Assembly (NCBI RefSeq): GCF_016734815.1
Contig: NZ_JAERQF010000040.1
Location: 1-49,497, forward strand
Length of the DNA: 49,497 bases
Direction: 5' to 3'
From: Hymenobacter rubidus
Lineage (GTDB): Bacteria; Bacteroidota; Bacteroidia; Cytophagales; Hymenobacteraceae
The notes beneath the pieces are model-generated. The model was not told the DNA's origin, made no database searches, and saw nothing but the letters and a program-made list of their open reading frames with translations. Position numbers and translations under genes: made by a program. Positions 15,897 through 24,900 of this stretch are shown piece by piece (position 1 is the first letter of the stretch; each line of letters starts with the position of its first letter).

Positions 15897-18800
15897 ATTT
15901 TTTAGTCGTGCGCGTGGTATCAACGCCAGCCACGGGTTGGGCTTGCACCGAATCCTTGGCCGCTTTTTTGTCGGCTTTTTCCTGCTTGCGGTTCTGCTTG
16001 CGCTCGGCTTTGATGTCTTTGGGCACCTTCGAAAACAGCTCCTTCAGGTCGCGGTAGTCGCGCTGGAACACCAAGGCCGCGCCCGTCCGGATGATGGCAC
16101 CGTCGATGTCCTCGTAGCCGTTCTGGCGGAAAACGCGCAGGCGCAGGCGACCATCGCGCAGCACGGTGTATTCGATGCTCACATCGCCGGCAAGGTTGCT
16201 GGCGCTGCTCTGGCCGGTGGTGGCCTGAGTGCCGGTGTTGCCGCTCAGGTTGATGTCGGTGCCCACGCGCACGGTGAGGCGGTTGTTGAGCAGCTGGCGG
16301 CGCACGGCCACGTTCAGGTCGGTGCGGCTGCGGGCCTCGCCGGTGCTGTAGTCGGCTTGGTTGGTTACGCCCAGGTCGAGGCCTAGGCCGGAGAGGTATT
16401 TGTCGGTCAGGTTGTTGAGCTGGTCGGTGAGGACGGCGCTGGCGCTGCCGCGCAGCTGCGTGGCCACCAAGCCCTCGCCGCTGCTGGTCTGGAAAGGGTT
16501 TTGCGCCACAAACCGCCCCAGAATCAGCAGGGAGAATACCTGCTTGCTCAGTTCGGAGGTCTGGTTGGGCTGGCGCAGCTGGGCCAGCTTGGCCTCTACC
16601 TGCCCATTGAGGGCACCGCGCTGGGCTTCAGGCAGCGTAATATCGAAGCCGATGGTGGGCTTGCTGAGTTGGTCGGTTGCTTTCAGCAGCACGTTAAACG
16701 GCAGGCGGTTGCGCGAAACCGTTTGGCTGGTCGGGTCGTCCTCGCCCTGGCCGGCCAACAGCTCGGCCGGCGCGGCCTGCACCTTGTAGATGGCCGTAAT
16801 ATCAAGCGTGGCGTTGTACGGGTCGCCATCCCAGGTAATGCTGGAGCCGCGGGCAATGATGAAATCACGCTGGGCCAGGCTGTACAGCGACAAATGGTAT
16901 TGCCCGCGCGCCACGTCCAGTCGGCCGCTCAGGGTGATGGTGCCATCGGGCGCAATGTTGGTGTTGAGCGTACCATCGGCCCGTACGCGCAGGTTGTCGC
17001 CGCTGGCCGGGTCGATGACGATGGTGAACGGCGTGCGGTTCGTCACGGTCACTACGGCCGTGATGTCGTAGCCGGTAGCGGACACCTTCATGGTGTCGAG
17101 CGGAAGCTTGCGGGAAAGCATTGTATCGAGCGGGGCGCTTTTGTCCACAAACTCCACGATGCCCTCGCGTTCCACCGTAGTGGGCGTGGCACTGGGCGAC
17201 TCCACCGTGAGGTTAGAGCCCTGTACCACCGTCACGCGGGTATCAACCTTAATAAGGGTCATCGGCCCGGTCAGGCGCGTATCCGAGTCGAGTACCAGCC
17301 GGCCGTAGAACAGCTGGTTGTTGTCGCGGGTGTTGCGCACGGCCAGGAAATCCTTGGTCGTGGCCCGCATGTCAAAGGAGTAGTTAAGGAAGTCCTTGGT
17401 CAGCAGGTAGCCATTCACCACAGCCTTGTTCGAGGCCGAATCCAGCACCGTGAAGTTGTTGAAGGCAATGCCCCGGTCATCGAACGTGAGCGACTGGTTG
17501 GGCAGGCGGAAGGGCGAGCCCAGCTGCGGCACGATGAAGCCGGCATCGTCGGAAGTGTTGAGGGTGCCGCGCACCACCGGCGCGCTGGGTGCGCCCGTCA
17601 CCGTGAGCTGCCCGCGCACGTAGCCCGTGGTATTGCGCACCTGCCCAACCGAAAAAGGCTCCACCAGTTTCAGGTTGAGTCGGTTGGCATCTACCGTCAG
17701 GTTGAGCGGCGTGGCACTGCTGGCAAGGTAGGTGCCGCGCACCTGCACGTCGTTGCCGGCGCCGCCCACCGTGCCGGCCGCGCCCCCGGTCAGGCGGGCA
17801 TCAATGTCGTAGCGGCTGGGCGCGGGGTTGGTGGCGTTGAGGGTAATATCACCGATGGACGCTTTCTGGAAAACCAGGTTTTTAATTGTGGCATTGGCTG
17901 TAAAAGCCTGGTTGGGCTTGCCCAGATTGTCGATGCGGGCCGTGCCGTTCAGCTGGCCGGCCACCAGCGAGTCCTGCTGCTGCACAATTTTGGCCAGCTC
18001 GGCCAGCTCGAAATTGGTGAACGTAACGCCCAACGGCGACGTCGCCACCTGCGGGTTCTGGCTTTGCAAGGCCAAGCTGCTGCGGCCGTTGGTCAGGCGC
18101 AGGCCATCGGCCACCACTTCGCCGCTGGGGTAGTAGCGCACGAAGTTGTTGGCGCCGGCCGTCCAGTTTTCGTAGTTAATCACCTGCTGGGGGGCGGCCT
18201 GAAACTCGTACACCACGCTGCTGTTGCGGCCACCGCCCTGGGCCAGGGCCTGCACGGTGCCAGCCAGCGCCAGTCGCTCGCGGTTGGCTGAATCGCCGAG
18301 GATGGCCGCGCGGGTAAACACCTTGTTGTTGGCAATGTTGCCCACCAGACTGGGCCGCCGCAGCCGGAGCGTAGTATCCTGCGCGGCTTGGGCCAGGTGC
18401 AGGGTGTAGTCGAGCTTGCTGGCGTCAGAATCCACATTCAACCGCAACGAATCGAGCTTGTAGTTCTGGTATCGGATGACGGGAATGCTGGTGTTGGCCG
18501 TAAGGCGGGCCGCCTGCCGCGAGTAGTCGCCGGCCAGCGTGAAGGGCGAAATCTGCTTGAGGCCCGGCACCAGCTTGGTGGCCAGCTTAGGGTCTTTCAG
18601 CTTCAGCGAATAGGTGAAGTGCCGGTCGGCGGTGCTGGGCACGTAGCGCACGCCGGGCAGGTCAAAATACCGGTCGATGTGCTGCTGCAATTCGGTGGCA
18701 ATGTCGCCCAGGTGCACGTTGCCATCGAGGTTGACGTTGGCAATGTCGGAGGTAATGACGGCCAGCGTCCGGTTGGCATTCTGCACGATGCGGCCATTCA

Positions 18801-21252
18801 AGGAGTCGAGTGCGAATGGCTGGTTGTCGCGCACTATCACCACATGCCGGCCGCTGAAGGTGCCGTTCAGCGAGTTCAAATCGGAGCCGCGCAGGTTGGC
18901 CACCAGGTCGCCCTGCACCCGCAGGTCGCCACCGGAGTAGAAGCCCAGCGCCGTGAGGTTGGCGCCACGCAGGTTCAGCTTCGTCACCTCGTAGGTGGGG
19001 TTGCGGGCGTCGCGCAGGTTCACTACGGCCTGCAAATCCAGGTTCAGGTTGGGGTCGTTTTTGCTGCTGGCATTGATGACGTAGCGGTTGCGGTCGAGGT
19101 CCACGGTGGCCGTCACGCCGTGGTAGGTGTAGTTGTTGTAGCGGGCGCTTTGCACGTTGGCCTGCACCCGGCCCACCAGCGAAGCCGGGTCTTTGAGGTC
19201 GCCGGTGGCATTGATGCGGCCCGATGCCGTGACGCGGCCCAGCTGCGGGTTTTTCAGCAGCTTGCCAAAATCGAACCCGCCCACCGCGAAGGTGCCCACC
19301 AGCGGCTGCCGCCCATTGGCCTGCGCCGCGCCCAGCTTCCCGCTGAAGGCCAGGTCGCCGTAAGTGGAGCGCAGCTTTAGGTTGGTATCGAAGGCCAGCG
19401 TGGTGGGCCGGCCCCGGAAGGTGCCGCTCACGGCCAGCGTGGGCGGAATGCTGATGTTGCTCGGGATGCTGCCCTTGGGCGCCAGACTCAGAATATCGGC
19501 CCGCGTGGTGTGGAAATCCTGAATGTCGAGGTCGGCGTAGAGGCGCGAATCGGTGTTGGGCAGGCCTTGAATGCGCCCGCGCCGGGCTTTCAGCACGGTG
19601 TTGCGCAGGCCCACAAACTCGAAGTTGCGCACCGAAAAGTCGCCCACGCGGCCCGCAATCTGCCCGTTCAGCAGCACCGACTGGTTGGGGCCGGTGTTGA
19701 ACGGCGGCGTGCCGGCCAAATCCGGCGCCAGGTACAGAATGTCGCGGAAGCCCAGCCGCACGTCGCGCAAGTCGCCCTCAATCTTCAGGTTCGGCAGCTT
19801 TTTTACGTCGCCCAGCGCGGCCAAGCTCTCGTAGCCAATGGCCAACGTGCGCCGGATGCGGGTGTGCGGCGTCACCAAATCGAGGCTGTCGAGGCGAATC
19901 TGCACCGAGTCGTACACCACGTTGGCCCGCCACTTATCAATCTGAAAACCGCTCTTTTCCTGCCCAGCCAGGTTGTCGACCTTGCCTGTGGTGCGGTTTT
20001 CGGAATAGCTCAAATCGTGCGTATTCAGCACGAGGTTGCTGAAGTCGAGGTGGTTGTAGTCGAGCGCCGGCAAGCGGGTTTTCTGCTTGGGCTGGTTAAA
20101 GTTGTCGAACTTCACGGCTAGTCCGCTGATGTCGGACTGGTCGAGCAGCACCCGCCAGCCCGGCGTGGCGGCGGCCTGGCCGGTAGCGGCCTTGGCTTTG
20201 TCGGTGGCTTCGTCGAGTTTGCGCACGGCTTCGGCGGGGTTCACCACGCGCTGTTCCACGGGCACCTGCTCATTTTGGGAGTAGGCGAAGGTGGTGTTTT
20301 TTAGGGTCAGCTTGCCCAGGCTCACGCGCTGCTTTTGCAGGTCAATGTCCTTGGCCGTAATGTCGGCCAGGCCAATGTTGGTATTGATGTACTGCGCCGC
20401 CGGGTCGTTTTTATAAGTAAAATGCACGCTGTCGAGCGTGGCCTGGTTCAGCCCAAACTGCACGGTGAGCGGCTGGGTAGGCCCGGGGTTTTCCACTTCC
20501 GGCGCCGTTTTCGTTTGCACGATGCGGATGGCCGAGCGGTGCAGGGCCGCCTTATCCACTTTGTAGATGGACTTATCCACATCCACTTCGTCCATGTTGG
20601 CGGTGAACTCGCCGATGCGCGCCCGAATGTCGGAACCCGTCACCTGGTCGAGCTGCGTGAAGTAGATGTTGGTAAGCCGGGCCTTGCCAATGTCGTACTT
20701 CAAGCCCGACGACGTGGTATCGACCGGCGCCGTTGGGTCGGTAAAGGCGTTGATGATGAAGTCGTAGTTGTTCACCGAATCGGGCTCGGTGCGCGTGAGG
20801 CGCACGCGGCCATCGTTCAGCTCTACGTTCGACACGTTCACCTGCTTGTGCAGCAGCGCCCAGATGTCGAGGTCGACGCCAAGGTGGCCCACTGAAAGCA
20901 GGGTATCCCGCTTCTGGTCCTCCAGGTACACACCGTCGAGGTTGATGGCGTGGCGAAAATCGGTTCGGAACCTGGCAATGCGCACTTCCGTGCCCAGCTT
21001 GCTGCGCAGGTAGCTTTCGGCGCGCCGGGCCACAAAATCCTGCCCGGCCGGAAACTGAAGCACCACCACTACTGCGATAACCAGCAGCAGCACAAGGGCT
21101 ATTAATCCCAATATTCCGTAAAGGGCACGACGCAGAAAAGTGGACAAAGCAGGAGGGAGGTAAGCAGCAAATGAATCGGGGTGGCTTTTCCAAACGCAAA
21201 ACCATTGCCTGGGGTTGGAATACAGGGGTTGGTTCTCTGCCAGCGGCCCCAT
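15895..21252 (-). CDS. tamB: TamB, translocation and assembly module / AsmA-like protein
   Basis: This 1785-residue protein is anchored in the inner membrane by one N-terminal helix (LGLIALVLLLVIAVVVVLQF, about residues 49-68) and crosses the periplasm as a long beta-taco groove. TamB-type proteins move phospholipids or help outer-membrane protein assembly. Dozens of short beta-repeats follow, such as NLDGVYLEDQKRDTLLSVG and LAVSGTFRGRPTTLAFDTNL. The C-terminal DUF490 domain (about residues 1390-1750) contains RNRLPFNVLLKATDQLSKPT and FSLLILGRFV. A Lys-rich tail (KAERKQNRKQEKADKKAAKD) follows. Length is larger than E. coli TamB but usual for Bacteroidota. The ATG at 21252 adds about 35 residues before the helix; TTG at 21147 is a shorter alternative. 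tamL follows directly. Confidence 0.93.
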   Translation of the reverse strand: MGPLAENQPLYSNPRQWFCVWKSHPDSFAAYLPPALSTFLRRALYGILGLIALVLLLVIAVVVVLQFPAGQDFVARRAESYLRSKLGTEVRIARFRTDFRHAINLDGVYLEDQKRDTLLSVGHLGVDLDIWALLHKQVNVSNVELNDGRVRLTRTEPDSVNNYDFIINAFTDPTAPVDTTSSGLKYDIGKARLTNIYFTQLDQVTGSDIRARIGEFTANMDEVDVDKSIYKVDKAALHRSAIRIVQTKTAPEVENPGPTQPLTVQFGLNQATLDSVHFTYKNDPAAQYINTNIGLADITAKDIDLQKQRVSLGKLTLKNTTFAYSQNEQVPVEQRVVNPAEAVRKLDEATDKAKAATGQAAATPGWRVLLDQSDISGLAVKFDNFNQPKQKTRLPALDYNHLDFSNLVLNTHDLSYSENRTTGKVDNLAGQEKSGFQIDKWRANVVYDSVQIRLDSLDLVTPHTRIRRTLAIGYESLAALGDVKKLPNLKIEGDLRDVRLGFRDILYLAPDLAGTPPFNTGPNQSVLLNGQIAGRVGDFSVRNFEFVGLRNTVLKARRGRIQGLPNTDSRLYADLDIQDFHTTRADILSLAPKGSIPSNISIPPTLAVSGTFRGRPTTLAFDTNLKLRSTYGDLAFSGKLGAAQANGRQPLVGTFAVGGFDFGKLLKNPQLGRVTASGRINATGDLKDPASLVGRVQANVQSARYNNYTYHGVTATVDLDRNRYVINASSKNDPNLNLDLQAVVNLRDARNPTYEVTKLNLRGANLTALGFYSGGDLRVQGDLVANLRGSDLNSLNGTFSGRHVVIVRDNQPFALDSLNGRIVQNANRTLAVITSDIANVNLDGNVHLGDIATELQQHIDRYFDLPGVRYVPSTADRHFTYSLKLKDPKLATKLVPGLKQISPFTLAGDYSRQAARLTANTSIPVIRYQNYKLDSLRLNVDSDASKLDYTLHLAQAAQDTTLRLRRPSLVGNIANNKVFTRAAILGDSANRERLALAGTVQALAQGGGRNSSVVYEFQAAPQQVINYENWTAGANNFVRYYPSGEVVADGLRLTNGRSSLALQSQNPQVATSPLGVTFTNFELAELAKIVQQQDSLVAGQLNGTARIDNLGKPNQAFTANATIKNLVFQKASIGDITLNATNPAPSRYDIDARLTGGAAGTVGGAGNDVQVRGTYLASSATPLNLTVDANRLNLKLVEPFSVGQVRNTTGYVRGQLTVTGAPSAPVVRGTLNTSDDAGFIVPQLGSPFRLPNQSLTFDDRGIAFNNFTVLDSASNKAVVNGYLLTKDFLNYSFDMRATTKDFLAVRNTRDNNQLFYGRLVLDSDTRLTGPMTLIKVDTRVTVVQGSNLTVESPSATPTTVEREGIVEFVDKSAPLDTMLSRKLPLDTMKVSATGYDITAVVTVTNRTPFTIVIDPASGDNLRVRADGTLNTNIAPDGTITLSGRLDVARGQYHLSLYSLAQRDFIIARGSSITWDGDPYNATLDITAIYKVQAAPAELLAGQGEDDPTSQTVSRNRLPFNVLLKATDQLSKPTIGFDITLPEAQRGALNGQVEAKLAQLRQPNQTSELSKQVFSLLILGRFVAQNPFQTSSGEGLVATQLRGSASAVLTDQLNNLTDKYLSGLGLDLGVTNQADYSTGEARSRTDLNVAVRRQLLNNRLTVRVGTDINLSGNTGTQATTGQSSASNLAGDVSIEYTVLRDGRLRLRVFRQNGYEDIDGAIIRTGAALVFQRDYRDLKELFSKVPKDIKAERKQNRKQEKADKKAAKDSVQAQPVAGVDTTRTTKK

Positions 21253-21412
21253 TCTACCGCCGGAGCCGGCCTTCGAGAAGCCGGATTCTGAGTTCAGCCG
21301 TTGAGCTGGGGCTTCGCGTAGGGAACATAGGTTGAAGCGCCGCCGCCGAACCTTCGGCCCATCATATACACAAAGCCTTATCTTTCGTCCCCCAAACCCC
21401 AGCGTTTCCCCT

Positions 21413-24241
21413 ATGACCCTACGTTTTTCCCTTCCCTACCGCACTGCATACGGCCAGCGGCTGGCCGTGTGCGGCTCGCACCCCGACTTGGGCAGCTGGC
21501 AGCTTGACGCCGCGGCCGACATGCACTACGACGAAACCACCACTTGCTGGAGCATCGAAGTAACGATGCCCGCCGCCGCCGGGGAGCTTACCTATAAGTA
21601 CGTACTGCGCGACGACAACACCGGGAGCGAGCAGTGGGAATATGGCCCTAACCGCCGCGTGGCCTACAACGCCGCCCGCACCCAGCGCCTGCATCTGGCC
21701 GACTACTGGCGCGTGCCCGGCCTCCCCGAAAATGAGCTGCTAACCGCCGCCTTCACCAAAGCCCTGTTTCGCCGCCCCGCTGCGGCCCCCGCCGCTAAAA
21801 AAGCCAAAGCTCCCGCCAAAGGCAGCAAAGCAGCTACTATCCAACCAGCAGCCGGCAACCCGGTGCCGGCTTCCGGCGAAACGACCTTTCGCTTGCTGGC
21901 GCCGCGCGTGGCCCCCCACCTGGGCCTGTGCATTCTGGGGTCCGACCCGGCGCTGGGCGCCTGGGACAACACCAAGGCCCTTGTGCTGTCGGATGCCGAA
22001 TATCCGCTCTGGACTGGCACCGTGCAGCTCCAGAACCTGGCCGAGGACTGTCATTATAAGTACGCTATGTGGGATGCCGCTGCCGGCCACGCCCTCGACA
22101 TGGAAGGCGGCGAAAACCGCGTGGTGCCGGTGAGTCATGACTTCAGCGCCGCTCACGTCTTCAACGACGAAGCCTACCGCTACCTCGACGCCTGGCGCGG
22201 GGCGGGCGTGGCGCTGCCCGTGTTTGCCATGCGCAGCCAGCAAGGCCTCGGGGTAGGGGAGTTCTCCGACCTGAAGCTGCTGGCCGACTGGGCCGTGCAA
22301 ACCGGCCTCAAGCTGGTCCAGATTCTGCCCATCAACGACACCACGGCTACCCATACCTGGGTCGATTCGTACCCGTACGCCGCCATTTCGGTGTTTGCTC
22401 TGCACCCGCAGTTCATTCACCTCGAAGGCATCGCGCCGCTCAAAGACAAGAAAGCTGCCCAGGAGCTGGCCGAGTTGAAAGCAGAGCTCAACGCCAAGGA
22501 TTTCGTGGACTACGAGCCGGTGATGAATGCCAAATGGAAGTTTCTCAAGCTCCTCTATAAGCAGGAGAAAAAAGCCTTTTTGGCAAACCCCGAATACCGG
22601 GAATTCCTGGCCGGGCAAAGCAGCTGGTTGGTGCCTTATGCCGCTTTCTCGGCCCTGCGCGACCGTTTTGGCACCGCCGACTTTCTGCAGTGGCCCGTCG
22701 AGTTCCGCAAGCCGCAACGCCTGACCGAGCTAACGGCCGAAACCGCGCCGGACTACGACGAGTACGGCCTGTTCTTCTTCACCCAGTTCCACCTCGACAA
22801 GCAGTTGCGGGCCGCCGTCGACTACGCCCGCTCGAAAGGCGTGGTGCTGAAAGGCGACCTGCCCATTGGCATCTACCGCCACTCCGTGGATGCCTGGAGC
22901 CAGCCCGAACTCTACCACATGAACGCGCAGGCCGGCGCCCCGCCGGATGATTTCTCCACCACCGGCCAGAACTGGCGCTTCCCCACCTACAACTGGCAGC
23001 GCATGGCCGAAGACGGCTACCTCTGGTGGAAGCAGCGCATGGGCCACCTCGCCCGCTACTTCGACACCCTGCGCATCGACCACATCCTCGGTTTCTTCCG
23101 CATCTGGGAGATGCCCATCGAGTCGGTAGAAGGCTTGTTGGGGCATTTTTCGCCGGCCCTGCCCATGCACCGGCACGAGATTGAGCGCCGCCTGGGCTGG
23201 TTCGATTACGCCCGCCTCTGCGAGCCCTACATCCGCTGGCACATGCTTCAGGACATATTCCAGGGCGAAGCGCAAGCCGTGTTCGACGAGTACATGAACG
23301 ACGCCAGCTACGGCCGCATCCACCTCAAGGAGCACGTCAACAACCAGCGCAAAATCGAAGCTTACATCGCGGAGAAGGTTAAAAGTAAAACGGCAGAGCT
23401 GACGGCCGGAGCTGACCAGGCAACGGTTGAACCTCAACTGCTAACGGAGCTTGCCGATTACTTTGCCTGGCTGCAAAAAGGCCTGTTTGCCCTGGTGAAT
23501 GAGGTACTGTTTGTGCCCGCCGGCGACGACTTTTACCACCCGCGCATTACCCTGCACAAGAGCTACTCGTTCCGGGAGCTGGACGGTGACGAAAACCGCC
23601 GTCGCCTCTACGACGACATCTACATCGACTTCTTCTACCACCGCCACGAAGAGTTCTGGCGTCAGCAGGGCCTGGTGAAGCTGCCGCCCGTGCGCTACGC
23701 TACCGACATGCTCATCTGCGGCGAGGACCTGGGCATGGTGCCCGCCTCCGTGCCCGGCGTGATGAAGCAGCTCGGCATTCTGGGCCTCAACATCCAGCGC
23801 ATGCCTGGCGACCCCACCACCGAATTCGGCCACCCCGACCACGCCGCTTACCTCAGCGTCGTCACCACCAGCAGCCACGACATGAGCACCGTCCGCGGCT
23901 GGTGGGAAGAAGACCGGGTGCGCACCCAGCGCTTCTTTGAAACCCTGCTCGGCCACTGGCGCGAGGTGGCGCCCTTCTACTGCGAGCCTTGGGTAGCCCG
24001 CGAAATCCTGGTGCAGCACCTGCACTCGCCCGCCATGTGGGCCATCTTCCCGCTCCAGGACCTGCTGGCCATCGACAGCCACCTGCGCCGCGCCAACCCG
24101 CACGAGGAGCAAATCAACGTGCCCAGCAACCCCGAGCACTTCTGGAAATACCGCCTGCACCTCCCCCTGGAGGAACTGGTAGATGCCGTGGGCTTCAACC
24201 TGCCGCTACGCGAGCTGGTGGCCGCCAGCGGGCGCGTGTAA
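21413..24241 (+). CDS. malQ: DPE2-type 4-alpha-glucanotransferase (GH77) with two CBM20 domains
   Basis: This 942-residue cytoplasmic amylomaltase transfers glucosyl units from maltose or malto-oligosaccharides to a glucan acceptor. Two starch-binding CBM20 domains come first (about residues 1-100 and 155-255, each with a KY-rich strand such as LTYKYVLRDDN and CHYKYAMWDAA). A linker rich in Ala, Lys and Pro separates them. The GH77 barrel starts near PVFAMRSQQGLGVGEFSDL. Catalytic residues are visible: Asp556 in LRIDHILGF (nucleophile), Glu771 in ICGEDLGMVP (acid/base) and Asp823 in SSHDMSTVRGWW. A roughly 130-residue insertion splits the barrel, as in plant DPE2. Start 21413 (MTLRFSLPY) begins the first CBM20 directly; a longer frame from 21332 is less likely. 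It is divergent from tamB. Confidence 0.94.
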   Translation: MTLRFSLPYRTAYGQRLAVCGSHPDLGSWQLDAAADMHYDETTTCWSIEVTMPAAAGELTYKYVLRDDNTGSEQWEYGPNRRVAYNAARTQRLHLADYWRVPGLPENELLTAAFTKALFRRPAAAPAAKKAKAPAKGSKAATIQPAAGNPVPASGETTFRLLAPRVAPHLGLCILGSDPALGAWDNTKALVLSDAEYPLWTGTVQLQNLAEDCHYKYAMWDAAAGHALDMEGGENRVVPVSHDFSAAHVFNDEAYRYLDAWRGAGVALPVFAMRSQQGLGVGEFSDLKLLADWAVQTGLKLVQILPINDTTATHTWVDSYPYAAISVFALHPQFIHLEGIAPLKDKKAAQELAELKAELNAKDFVDYEPVMNAKWKFLKLLYKQEKKAFLANPEYREFLAGQSSWLVPYAAFSALRDRFGTADFLQWPVEFRKPQRLTELTAETAPDYDEYGLFFFTQFHLDKQLRAAVDYARSKGVVLKGDLPIGIYRHSVDAWSQPELYHMNAQAGAPPDDFSTTGQNWRFPTYNWQRMAEDGYLWWKQRMGHLARYFDTLRIDHILGFFRIWEMPIESVEGLLGHFSPALPMHRHEIERRLGWFDYARLCEPYIRWHMLQDIFQGEAQAVFDEYMNDASYGRIHLKEHVNNQRKIEAYIAEKVKSKTAELTAGADQATVEPQLLTELADYFAWLQKGLFALVNEVLFVPAGDDFYHPRITLHKSYSFRELDGDENRRRLYDDIYIDFFYHRHEEFWRQQGLVKLPPVRYATDMLICGEDLGMVPASVPGVMKQLGILGLNIQRMPGDPTTEFGHPDHAAYLSVVTTSSHDMSTVRGWWEEDRVRTQRFFETLLGHWREVAPFYCEPWVAREILVQHLHSPAMWAIFPLQDLLAIDSHLRRANPHEEQINVPSNPEHFWKYRLHLPLEELVDAVGFNLPLRELVAASGRV

Positions 24242-24281
24242 GCGCCCGCATCGGGTCAATATATTGAGTGAACAGTTTGCT

Positions 24282-24341
24282 GCTGGCTCAGCTCTTCCCC
24301 ATGCCGCATAGCTGGCAGGGGAGAGCTGAGCCAGCTTTTTT
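24282..24341 (+). terminator. intrinsic terminator of the glucanotransferase gene
   Basis: A perfect 14-bp stem, GCTGGCTCAGCTCT (24282-24295) with AGAGCTGAGCCAGC (24322-24335), a 26-base loop and a T-run after the stem. It begins 40 bases after the stop codon. Confidence 0.88.
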
Positions 24342-24900
24342 ATTGCCTGGTTGGAGCGTTCAGAAGAACTAAATAAGGAGATTTAGGCTACAGCTAATAG
24401 AGTGATAAATAGGATATAAATTATAATAAATAAAATTAATAAAAAAGCTAATAGTCTTAAATCCGAGCAGATAATTGAAATCGTATCTGTGTATTCGTGG
24501 CGGCTGAGCGTTACCTATGAGCGTTATAGCTCGCTTATGATTACATCTGATGTGGACATATCTAATGTCATTCCCGGTGTAAAAATTTTGTATGGAATAT
24601 GGTTTTGTTGATAAGCGCCCTTCTTTGCGAATTTCACACTGATTTGCTTTCGCTGAGCGGCGAATGGCAAGCAGAATTAGTGAGGAGTAAGGCCATTTTA
24701 TTATGTCTTGCGCGCGGTTGATTACGCGTCAGTCGGTGAACCGCATAAGGGGTGCCTTTACCGATGAAATACCGCGGTTTATCGAAAAACCCGCGCCCAA
24801 AATTCAAGCAATAGGGAAATTTGCGGAGTTATGAAAGTTGACTTTCATTTTTCGGCCTAACGACACACACACCATTTTTTATCGCCATTTCGGAGTTTTT
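24342..24900. promoter_or_regulatory. AT-rich upstream region of the giant surface-protein gene
   Basis: This 560-base gap holds no supported gene. From about 24365 to 24470 it is strongly AT-rich, unlike its surroundings, and becomes mixed after that. A perfect 18-bp palindrome, ATGAAAGTTGACTTTCAT (24831-24848), lies 53 bases before the start codon at 24901 and could be an operator or a leader hairpin. No exact TAnnTTTG promoter was found. A long leader with post-transcriptional control is possible but not shown. Confidence 0.45.

Noticed and set aside
16501..18291. Plus-strand frame of about 600 codons opposite tamB
   Set aside because: It mirrors tamB codons and has no family features.
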